Notes under the pieces: model-generated
The model's database searches: none
What the model saw: the letters and a program-made list of their open reading frames with translations, nothing else
What the model was told of the DNA's origin: nothing
NCBI GenBank assembly: GCA_017882985.1
Contig: JADGOK010000051.1
Coordinates: 1-6,598 of the forward strand
DNA length: 6,598 nt
Source: Acidimicrobiales bacterium
GTDB lineage: Bacteria; Actinomycetota; Acidimicrobiia; Acidimicrobiales; RAAP-2
Direction of reading: 5' to 3'
Shown: piece after piece, positions 1-5,411 of the stretch
Numbering within the stretch: the first letter of the stretch is position 1
Layout: the number at the start of each line of letters is the position of its first letter
Made by a program: the position numbers and the translations under genes

Positions 1-40
1 GAAACGAGAATCGACCCCAACCGCGACTACCAACCAAAGG

Positions 41-64
41 GTGAAGGCTTCCGATAGCCTTCAC
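41..64 (-). terminator. Candidate terminator hairpin downstream of the tRNA pair
   Basis: A perfect inverted repeat: GTGAAGGCT at 41-49 pairs with AGCCTTCAC at 56-64 around a 6-nt loop. It lies 39 nt past the 3' end of tRNA-Glu in the leftward direction, where a terminator for the tRNA transcript would be expected. Read leftward, the stem is followed by CCCTTTGGTTGG, which is only moderately U-rich, so it is not a textbook intrinsic terminator. Weak or absent U-tracts are common in high-GC actinobacteria. It could instead be a processing or stability structure, or end a gene lying left of the window. Confidence 0.5.
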
Positions 65-103
65 AGGTTCAGCTGTTCACGATGACGTGACAGATTTCAA
101 ACG

Positions 104-176
104 CAGTCCCAACGGGATTCGAACCCGTGCCTCCACCTTGAGAGGGTGATGTCCTAGGCCACTAGACGATGGGACC
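104..176 (-). tRNA. tRNA-Glu (anticodon CUC)
   Basis: The 73-nt minus-strand sequence folds as a full cloverleaf. The acceptor arm GGTCCCA pairs with TGGGACT, with a G-U at the terminal pair. The D-arm contains GTCTAGTGGCCTAGGAC, the anticodon stem is TCACC/GGTGG with loop CTCTCAA, and the T-arm is ACGGG-TTCGAAT-CCCGT. Loop positions 34-36 read CTC, which decodes GAG (Glu). The discriminator is G and no CCA is encoded, so CCA must be added by nucleotidyltransferase. It lies 37 nt downstream of tRNA-Gln on the same strand, so the two are probably one transcript. Its cognate synthetase gene gltX is about 790 bp upstream. Confidence 0.96.
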
Positions 177-213
177 CTGAAACAAGTGACGTACTGCGCG
201 ATCACTCAATTCG

Positions 214-285
214 CTCGGGGGCAAGGACTCGAACCCTGAATAACTGGACCAGAACCAGTTGTGTTGCCAATTACACCACCCCCGA
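214..285 (-). tRNA. tRNA-Gln (anticodon CUG)
   Basis: The 72-nt minus-strand cloverleaf has an acceptor arm TCGGGGG pairing with CCCCCGA. The D-arm is GTGTAATTGGCAACAC, the anticodon stem ACTGG/CCAGT with loop TTCTGGT, and the T-arm CAGGG-TTCGAGT-CCTTG with one G-U. The anticodon CTG decodes CAG (Gln). The discriminator is G and no CCA is encoded. The gene begins 31 nt after the ydcF stop codon and precedes tRNA-Glu. Most actinobacteria lack a glutaminyl-tRNA synthetase. They mischarge this tRNA with glutamate and amidate it with GatCAB, which would make the nearby GltX its charging enzyme too. That last point is inference. Confidence 0.96.
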
Positions 286-296
286 AGGGCTGGGCA

Positions 297-302
297 ATCT
301 TA
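297..302 (-). promoter_or_regulatory. Possible -10 element for the tRNA pair
   Basis: Leftward, TAAGAT lies 11 nt before the mature 5' end of tRNA-Gln, a reasonable -10 match that would start a transcript a few nt upstream of the tRNA. No convincing -35 hexamer sits 16-18 nt further upstream; the sequence there is GGCGGT. It could provide extra tRNA transcription beyond read-through from gltX-ydcF, or it may be chance. Confidence 0.3.
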
Positions 303-316
303 TCCGAGTGCGCGCC

Positions 317-967
317 CTAACCGCCACCGGGCAGTGGAATCTTCGATGCCGTCGTCGTCCATGAACTGAGTCGTCCGTATCCAATGAGGCGACCAACGCC
401 GACCTCCAACGTCTCTTTCAGGTAGTAGCGCCACAGCGAGTGGTTGATCGTGGGTGAGTTGCGCACCGGAGAGGGCGTCGGTACGAGGCCCTGGGACGAC
501 GCGATCGCCATGGCGCGGTACTCGTGAAACGGATCGGTCACGCAGAGTACCGTCACGATGCGGCGCGCGCGAAGCTGTTTGATTACGGTCGAAACGTTCT
601 GCCACGTGTCGTTGCCGTAGCCCTTCAAGACGTGGGTCGTGGCGACGCCGTGCGCTTCCAGGTACGACGCGGAGACACCCGCCTCGGTGTGCGTATCGCC
701 CGGCCGGTTCCCCCCGGTCACGACGATCCACGGCGCGCGGTGGTGGTTGTACAGGTAGAGGGCCTGATCGAGGCGGGCCTTCAACTCTGGTGACGGCTGG
801 CCGTTGTTCTCGGTGGTACCGAAGACGAGGATCGCCTGGGCCGTCGACGTCGAGTGCTCGTGACCGGTCAACCAGATCTGGACGAAGGTCACCGCGAAAT
901 AGAGCAGCACGAACGTGAACAGCATGCTGATGATCTTCAAGATGAGTTTGAAGGGTCCAAAGATCAT
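317..967 (-). CDS. Membrane-anchored YdcF/DUF218 family protein
   Basis: The product is a 216-residue protein with one N-terminal hydrophobic helix (about residues 7-33) and a soluble DUF218 domain (about 44-195), probably outside the membrane. Motifs typical of the family are visible: AILVFG (45-50), VTGG (83-86), TEA (94-96), GNDTWQNV (118-125, in place of the usual S-x-x-T-x-E-N) and VTDPFHEYRA (143-152) with conserved His148 and Arg151. DUF218 proteins include E. coli YdcF, which binds S-adenosylmethionine, and SanA/ElyC, linked to envelope integrity. No reaction can be assigned here. The ATG at 967-965 overlaps the gltX TGA as ATGA and no Shine-Dalgarno is evident, implying translational coupling to gltX. 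An in-frame TTG three codons upstream (976) is a less likely start. Family assignment is firm; function is unknown. Confidence 0.85.
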   Translation of the reverse strand: MIFGPFKLILKIISMLFTFVLLYFAVTFVQIWLTGHEHSTSTAQAILVFGTTENNGQPSPELKARLDQALYLYNHHRAPWIVVTGGNRPGDTHTEAGVSASYLEAHGVATTHVLKGYGNDTWQNVSTVIKQLRARRIVTVLCVTDPFHEYRAMAIASSQGLVPTPSPVRNSPTINHSLWRYYLKETLEVGVGRLIGYGRLSSWTTTASKIPLPGGG

Positions 968-2415
968 GGCGAACAACGAGCCAGCGCGTCGAGAAGCCGG
1001 ACCAGCGTCCTCTCGCGGCCAAGAAGTTCGAGCGACTCGAACAGCGGCGGGCCCACGAGGGTGCCGGTCACGGCGCAGCGGATCGGCGCCTGGGCCTTGC
1101 GCAACGCGAGACCCACGGCCTCACCGATCTCGATGGTCGCTTCGTGCAGCACCGCGGCGTTCCACTCGAGTTCGCCGAAGCGCTCGATCGCGACCGCGAG
1201 GAGTGTCTGGGCAATCGGATCGTTGCGAATCGTCTTGTCGAAGGCCGCCACGTCGATCGTCGGTGCGTCCAGGAAGAAGAACTCGATCATCGTTGGGATC
1301 TCACCCAAGGTGGCGACACGCTCTTGGACGAGCGGGGCGACGCGTGTGTAGAGCGCCGCGTCGAATTGGTCCTCGGTCCACGGCACGGTGCGATCAGTCG
1401 GGCGCCACGGTGAAGACCACGGGGCCACCCAGGGGGCGGACTGCTCGATGAACGCCTCGGGGCTCAATTGGCGCACGTACTCGCCGTTCATGTGCGTCAT
1501 CTTCTTCACGTCAAAGAACGCCGGCGAGTGTGAGACGTCCTCGAGGCGGAACTGCTCGATCAACGTCGAGCGCGCGACGATCTCTTCGTCGCCGCGCGGA
1601 CTCCACCCGAGCAGCGACAGATAGTTCACGAAGGCGTCGGGCAGGTACCCCTGATCGCGATAGGACTCCACCGCGACCGGATCCTTTCGTTTTGACAGCT
1701 TCTTACGCTGCTCGTTGACGAGCATCGGCAGGTGCGCGTAGAGGGGCAGCGCGACGAAGGCCACGTCGTCGCAGTGATTGAGGGCCTCCCACATCATCAC
1801 CTGCTTCGGCGTCGTCGGCAGGAGATCCTCGCCGCGAATCACGTGAGTGATGTGCATCGTGCGATCGTCGACGGCGTTGGCCAAGGGGTAGAGCACGCCA
1901 CCGTTGGACTTCACCACGATGAAGTCCTCGTAGCTGTCGTGCGGGAAGGTCACGTCGCCGCGGATCAGGTCGGGCACGACCGTCACCCCGTCGTCGGGCA
2001 CTCGGAAACGAAGCGCGGTCGAGGACGATCGCGTGACGGCCCGGTCCCGGCAGAATCCGTCGTAACCGGGCTTCGCGTTGCCCTTGATGCGTTCGTCAAT
2101 CTGCTCGCGAGTGCAGTCACAGGGATAGAGGTAGCCGCCCGCGAACAGCGCTTCGGCGGCGGACTCGTGATCACGACGCAGCTCACTCTGAAGGAACGGC
2201 CCCTCGTCGAAATCCATGCCGAGCCACGCCATCGCGCTGATGATCCCTTGATGCCACTCGTCGCGATTGCGCTCGACGTCGGTGTCCTCGATTCGCAAGA
2301 TGAAGGTGCCACCGCTCTGGCGAGCGAACAGCCAGTTGAAGAGACTGGTGCGCGCGGACCCGACGTGGAAGTAACCCGTGGGCGAAGGGGCGAAGCGGAC
2401 CCGCGGTCCGGTCAT
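964..2415 (-). CDS. gltX: Glutamyl-tRNA synthetase (GluRS)
   Basis: This class I aminoacyl-tRNA synthetase attaches glutamate to tRNA-Glu using ATP in the cytoplasm. At 483 residues it has normal bacterial length. The opening RFAPSPTGYFHVGSART holds the HIGH-type motif HVGS (17-20), and the KMSKS-type motif is KLSKR (239-243). RIEDTD (41-46) and ITHVIRGEDLL (189-199) are catalytic-domain signatures. Cys99, Cys101, Tyr118 and Cys122 fit the C-x-C...Y-x3-C zinc pattern known from GluQ-RS and many GluRS. The C-terminal anticodon-binding half is complete and ends with the GxxxGPPLFE-type segment (451-460). The start ATG is 3 nt after the ferredoxin stop, with GAGG 8 nt upstream inside the ferredoxin's last codons. 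Actinobacterial GluRS is usually non-discriminating and also charges tRNA-Gln for GatCAB; this was not proven from the sequence. Confidence 0.97.
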   Translation of the reverse strand: MTGPRVRFAPSPTGYFHVGSARTSLFNWLFARQSGGTFILRIEDTDVERNRDEWHQGIISAMAWLGMDFDEGPFLQSELRRDHESAAEALFAGGYLYPCDCTREQIDERIKGNAKPGYDGFCRDRAVTRSSSTALRFRVPDDGVTVVPDLIRGDVTFPHDSYEDFIVVKSNGGVLYPLANAVDDRTMHITHVIRGEDLLPTTPKQVMMWEALNHCDDVAFVALPLYAHLPMLVNEQRKKLSKRKDPVAVESYRDQGYLPDAFVNYLSLLGWSPRGDEEIVARSTLIEQFRLEDVSHSPAFFDVKKMTHMNGEYVRQLSPEAFIEQSAPWVAPWSSPWRPTDRTVPWTEDQFDAALYTRVAPLVQERVATLGEIPTMIEFFFLDAPTIDVAAFDKTIRNDPIAQTLLAVAIERFGELEWNAAVLHEATIEIGEAVGLALRKAQAPIRCAVTGTLVGPPLFESLELLGRERTLVRLLDALARCSP

Positions 2416-2418
2416 GAA

Positions 2419-2610
2419 CTATTCCTCAATTGAGATGGCGCCGTTGGGACAGCTCGCGACCGCTTCACGGAGGCGACCGTCGAATTCGGGACCCGGGTTT
2501 TCGTTCAACACGTACAGGAAGCCGTCGTCGCGGACTTCGAACACTTCGGGAGCGATTCCCATGCACACGGCGTTGCTGGTGCACAGATCGTAATCAACGC
2601 TGACCTTCAT
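2419..2610 (-). CDS. Small [3Fe-4S]-type ferredoxin
   Basis: A 63-residue acidic electron carrier. Cluster ligands are Cys10, Cys16 and Cys54: CTSNAVC (10-16) followed by the distal CP (54-55). The position that holds a fourth cysteine in [4Fe-4S] ferredoxins is Asn13, so a [3Fe-4S] cluster is expected. This is the CxxXxxC...CP class found in mycobacteria and streptomycetes, typically serving cytochrome P450s. MGIAPEVFEV (17-26) is typical of the group. The frame is open further upstream to 2712, but the ATG at 2610 is preferred. GAAGGG ends 6 nt before it, homology begins at MKVSVDYDLC, and the alternative ATG at 2616 would abut the ribosome binding site. No P450 or ferredoxin reductase is in the window; instead it heads the gltX unit. 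The partner is unknown. Confidence 0.9.
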   Translation of the reverse strand: MKVSVDYDLCTSNAVCMGIAPEVFEVRDDGFLYVLNENPGPEFDGRLREAVASCPNGAISIEE

Positions 2611-2616
2611 AGGCAT

Positions 2617-2622
2617 CCCTTC
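2617..2622 (-). promoter_or_regulatory. Ribosome binding site deciding the ferredoxin start
   Basis: GAAGGG on the minus strand ends 6 nt before the ATG at 2610 and directly abuts the ATG at 2616. The spacing favours the 2610 start, which is also where ferredoxin similarity begins. Confidence 0.65.
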
Positions 2623-2712
2623 GAGATTCTTGCAGTCATCGTAGTTGGCACCCGCGAACGACCGCCGTGTGCTTGAAAACGAGAGCTTGCGTACACTACT
2701 GACGACAAGCAA

Positions 2713-2720
2713 AGGAGGGG
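2713..2720 (+). promoter_or_regulatory. Strong Shine-Dalgarno of the aldo/keto reductase gene
   Basis: AGGAGGGG, preceded by AA, is nearly a full anti-Shine-Dalgarno match. The AGGAGG core ends only 3 nt before the ATG at 2722, an unusually short spacing. The start is still supported because MELRSLGSLRVS is the expected family N-terminus. Confidence 0.75.
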
Positions 2721-2721
2721 C

Positions 2722-3642
2722 ATGGAGTTACGTTCTCTCGGATCACTGCGCGTCTCGGTCGTCGGCATTGGTTGCAACAACTTCGGGGGTCGTCTCGACG
2801 CGACCGCCTCGATGAACGTGGTCCACGGGGCCCTCGACGCCGGCGTCAACTTCTTCGACACGGCCGACATCTACGGCGCCACGCAGTCTGAGGTTCTGTT
2901 GGGTCGCGCGTTGGCGGGACGGCGCTCGGACGCGGTCGTCGCCACCAAGTTCGGCATGCCCATCGACGACGATCACGTCGGAGCCCACCCCGACTACGTC
3001 CGCCAAGCCTGCGAGGACTCACTTCGTCGCCTGGACACCGAGTATCTCGACCTCTACCAACTCCATTTTCCTGATGACACCGTGCCCATCGCCGACACGA
3101 TCGGGGCGATGCAGGAACTCGTGCGTTCGGGCAAGGTCCGCGAGATCGGTTGCTCGAACCTGAACCCGGCGCAACTTCGCGAGGCCAAGCTCGCCGCTGG
3201 TGACGGTACCGCTTTCGTGTCGGTGCAGAACCAGTACTCGCTCCTGGCCCGCGAACCCGAGCGCGACGGTGTGCTCGAAACCTGCGAGGAGCTCGATCTG
3301 GGATTCCTCCCGTTCTATCCCCTCGCCAACGGTCTTCTCACCGGGAAATTCCGCCCCGGCGAGCCGCTCGTCGCCGGCTCGCGCCTCGCCGCCATGCCCG
3401 CTGAACGCAGCGTGCACTGGCTGAGTGAGGGGTTTCAACGGAAGGTCGGGGCGCTCCTCGCCTACGCCGAAGAGATCCACGTGCCGATTCTGAGCCTCGC
3501 GTTCTCGTGGCTCCTGAGTCATCACCAGGTCGCCTCGGTCATCGCCGGCGCGTCGTCGCCCGATCAGGTTCGAGCCAACGCGGGCGCCGTGCGACACCTC
3601 GAGCCCGAGCAGATTGAGCGACTGAACGAATTGACGGCCTAG
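2722..3642 (+). CDS. Aldo/keto reductase family oxidoreductase
   Basis: A complete 306-residue TIM-barrel oxidoreductase that should reduce aldehydes or ketones with NAD(P)H, probably NADPH. The catalytic tetrad is visible: Asp46 and Tyr51 in FFDTADIYG (44-52), Lys76 in ATKFG (74-78) and His115 in LYQLHFPD (111-118). Cofactor and barrel signatures follow in order: EIGCSNL (141-147), VSVQNQYSLL (167-176), FYPLANGLLTGK (198-209) and VIAGASSPDQVRANAGA (273-289). The last is the region contacting the adenosine 2'-phosphate in NADPH-dependent members. Length is at the lower end of the usual range, because the C-terminus stops soon after the cofactor segment, with no long tail. It is the only rightward gene, diverging from the ferredoxin and converging on pntB with 51 nt between stops. 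No obvious hairpin with a U-tract lies in that gap. Substrate cannot be inferred. Confidence 0.93.
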   Translation: MELRSLGSLRVSVVGIGCNNFGGRLDATASMNVVHGALDAGVNFFDTADIYGATQSEVLLGRALAGRRSDAVVATKFGMPIDDDHVGAHPDYVRQACEDSLRRLDTEYLDLYQLHFPDDTVPIADTIGAMQELVRSGKVREIGCSNLNPAQLREAKLAAGDGTAFVSVQNQYSLLAREPERDGVLETCEELDLGFLPFYPLANGLLTGKFRPGEPLVAGSRLAAMPAERSVHWLSEGFQRKVGALLAYAEEIHVPILSLAFSWLLSHHQVASVIAGASSPDQVRANAGAVRHLEPEQIERLNELTA

Positions 3643-3693
3643 CGGTCCCTCAACTTCGACGCACGGTAGTCCGCCGAGGGCCCAGCGACGTCG

Positions 3694-5091
3694 CTACGAG
3701 GCCTTGACGACGGCCACCATCTTGGTCAGTGAGTCCTTCGCGTCGCCGAAGAGCAGGACCGTCTTGGGATTGTAGAGAAGTTCGTTCTCGATGCCCGCGA
3801 AGCCTGGTCGCATCGAACGCTTCAAGAAGACGACGTTCTCCGCGAGTTCGGCGTTGATGATGGGCATCCCGTAGATCGGCGACGTCTTGTCGTCGCGCGC
3901 CGCGGGATTGACGGTGTCGTTGGCACCGACGACGAGCGCGACGTCCGCCGTCTGCAACTCGGAGTTCGCCTCGTCCATCTCCTTTAACTGCTCGTAGGGG
4001 ACGTTCGCTTCGGCGAGCAGCACGTTCATGTGGCCCGGCATGCGCCCAGCGACCGGGTGGATGGCGAAGAAGACCTCGATGCCCTTGGACTCGAGCAGCT
4101 CGGCCAGTTCGCGCAGCACGAACTGGCCCTGGGCGACCGCGAGACCGTAGCCGGGAATGATCACCACGCGACTGGCGTAGGACAAGAGGATGCCGACATC
4201 CTCGGCACTGCCGGAACGGACGCTTCGCCCGTCGTCGCGATCGGTCGCGCCGCTGGCGGTGATGTTCGATCCGAACGCGCTGAACAGGACGTTGGACAGG
4301 CTGCGTCCCATGGCGGCACTCATCAAGCGCGTGAGCAAGATACCCGACGCGCCGACGAGGGTTCCCGCGACGATCAGCAGGTTCGATCCGAGCGTGAATC
4401 CCGACGCGGCGACCGCGAGACCGGTGAAGGCGTTGAGCAGCGAGATCAAGACTGGCACGTCTGCGCCGCCGATCGGCAGGACGAACGCGGCGCCCAGGAC
4501 GAAGGACAACGCCAGCAACACCCACAACAGCACCGTCGACTCGGTCACCAGAATCGTCACGATCAGGGCGAGTGCGCCGGCGCCGATGACGCCGTTGATG
4601 ATCTGCTGACCGGGATAGGTCACGGGACGACCGGTCATCAGCTCCTGCAGTTTCGCGAACGCGATCGACGAACCCGAGAACGAGACCGTACCGATCAACA
4701 CACCCAGGAGGACTTCGAGCGTGACGTAGGTCGCGGGGTGGGTGGACTTGATGTGAACGAACTCGGTGATCGACACGAGCGCCGCCGCGCCACCACCGAC
4801 ACCGTTGAAGATCGCCACGAGTTGGGGCATCGCGGTCATCTTCACGAAGCGTGCGACGGGAACCGCCACGACCGCACCGATGAAGATGCCGAGCAGGATC
4901 AGCGGCACGTGGTGCAACGGGTGGCCGTCGACGTACTTGAAGAACGTCGCCACGACGGCGACGAGCATGCCACCGGCCGCGATCGCGTTGCCGCGACGGG
5001 CGTGCTTGGGACTACCGAGGCCCTTTAAGGCAACGAGGAACGTCGTCGCCGAGAAGAGGTACAGCAGGTCAATAAGCGTTCCACGACTCAC
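3694..5091 (-). CDS. pntB: NAD(P)+ transhydrogenase beta subunit (PntB)
   Basis: The 465-residue beta subunit of the proton-translocating transhydrogenase is close to the E. coli length (about 462). Residues 1-260 form about nine membrane helices (domain II). Residues about 295-465 are the cytoplasmic NADP(H)-binding domain III. Visible signatures: MPQLVAIFNGVGGGAA (88-103), GGADVPVLISLLN (208-220) with Asp211 and Asn220, PGYGLAVAQGQ (313-323), HPVAGRMPGHMNVLLAEA (345-362), GANDTVNPAA (389-398) and KRSMRPGFAGIEN (424-436), which binds the NADP 2'-phosphate. Asn96 occupies the place of proton-channel His91 of E. coli PntB. Translation starts at GTG (5091), overlapping the pntAb stop as GTGA, with GAGG 7 nt upstream. 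The linker 277-297 is rich in Asp, Arg and Ser. It completes the enzyme with the two upstream genes. Confidence 0.97.
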   Translation of the reverse strand: MSRGTLIDLLYLFSATTFLVALKGLGSPKHARRGNAIAAGGMLVAVVATFFKYVDGHPLHHVPLILLGIFIGAVVAVPVARFVKMTAMPQLVAIFNGVGGGAAALVSITEFVHIKSTHPATYVTLEVLLGVLIGTVSFSGSSIAFAKLQELMTGRPVTYPGQQIINGVIGAGALALIVTILVTESTVLLWVLLALSFVLGAAFVLPIGGADVPVLISLLNAFTGLAVAASGFTLGSNLLIVAGTLVGASGILLTRLMSAAMGRSLSNVLFSAFGSNITASGATDRDDGRSVRSGSAEDVGILLSYASRVVIIPGYGLAVAQGQFVLRELAELLESKGIEVFFAIHPVAGRMPGHMNVLLAEANVPYEQLKEMDEANSELQTADVALVVGANDTVNPAARDDKTSPIYGMPIINAELAENVVFLKRSMRPGFAGIENELLYNPKTVLLFGDAKDSLTKMVAVVKAS

Positions 5092-5411
5092 GAGGTGACC
5101 TCTTCGGCCTCAACCTTGCGAGGTTGCGGCGCTCGGGCCTTGAACATCTCGAGCATCCGATCGGTCACGACGAATCCACCGACCACGTTGAGTGTTCCCA
5201 GTATCACCGCGAGGAATCCGAGAACCTCTTCGAGGTTCGTCGTCGCCGAGCCGAGAATGAGCATCGAGCCCACCAAGATCACGCCGTGGATCGCGTTCGA
5301 ACCGCTCATCAACGGCGTGTGCAGGATGCTCGGCACCTTCGCGATGATCTCGATGCCGACAAAGATACTGAGCACCAACACCGTGGCGTACTGCAGCAAT
5401 ACGTTGCCCAT
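5088..5411 (-). CDS. pntAb: NAD(P)+ transhydrogenase alpha-2 subunit (membrane part of PntA)
   Basis: A 107-residue membrane protein with three hydrophobic helices (about 5-24, 41-55 and 63-83), equivalent to the C-terminal membrane part of E. coli PntA. The family signatures are KVPSILHTPLMSGSNAIHG (25-43) and VVTDRMLEMF (81-90), followed by a charged cytoplasmic tail. His42 in NAIHG corresponds, as I recall the Thermus thermophilus structure, to the alpha-2 histidine of the proton path. The split into alpha-1, alpha-2 and beta is the arrangement of Thermus, Rhodospirillum and mycobacteria, so this is not a broken gene. The ATG overlaps the pntAa stop by 1 nt (TGATG). AAGGAG (5425-5420) lies 8 nt before it, inside the last codons of pntAa. 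The stop overlaps the pntB start by 4 nt. Confidence 0.96.
   Translation of the reverse strand: MGNVLLQYATVLVLSIFVGIEIIAKVPSILHTPLMSGSNAIHGVILVGSMLILGSATTNLEEVLGFLAVILGTLNVVGGFVVTDRMLEMFKARAPQPRKVEAEEVTS

Larger units (their letters stand above)
2611..2721. promoter_or_regulatory. Divergent promoter region between the ferredoxin and aldo/keto reductase genes
   Basis: These 111 bp separate two diverging genes and must hold promoters in both directions, unless transcription enters from elsewhere. Rightward, TACACT (2692-2697) is a fair -10 that would give a leader of roughly 18 nt before the reductase. A TTGAAA at 2673-2678 is only 13 nt away, too close for a standard -35. Leftward, TACGAT (2643-2638) is a fair -10 with no good -35. 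A direct repeat of GCTTG (2671-2675 and 2685-2689) could be an operator half-site pair or chance. None of these elements is certain. Confidence 0.4.

Noticed and set aside
1..40. Possible gene end or RNA at the left edge
   Set aside because: No open frame, tRNA fold or repeat could be supported in these 40 bases.
300..1022. A 240-codon minus-strand open frame overlapping ydcF in another frame
   Set aside because: It overlaps nearly the whole YdcF gene, runs into the end of gltX, and is Arg/Pro-rich with no motif. The ydcF frame carries the family signatures.
1732..2433. A 233-codon open frame on the plus strand opposite gltX
   Set aside because: It is antisense to the conserved catalytic half of GluRS and its composition is shadow-like. 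No ribosome binding site or homology was recognised.
2425..2434. Palindrome CTCAATTGAG overlapping the gltX ribosome binding site
   Set aside because: It is only 10 bp and lies within codons for the ferredoxin tail (Ser-Ile-Glu). With no loop it is unlikely to form a control hairpin.
2611..2712. N-terminal extension of the ferredoxin (open frame to 2712)
   Set aside because: The added residues have no similarity to ferredoxins and cover the intergenic promoter region. The ATG at 2610 has a well-spaced ribosome binding site.
3684..3695. 12-bp perfect palindrome AGCGACGTCGCT at the pntB stop codon
   Set aside because: It has no loop and no following U-run, so it would make a poor terminator hairpin. 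A palindrome this short in GC-rich sequence can arise by chance.
4030..5028. A 332-codon open frame on the plus strand opposite pntB
   Set aside because: It is antisense to an intact PntB with all family motifs. Its translation is a biased run of Asp, Arg, Glu, Gln and His typical of a GC-rich shadow frame, with no recognisable domain.
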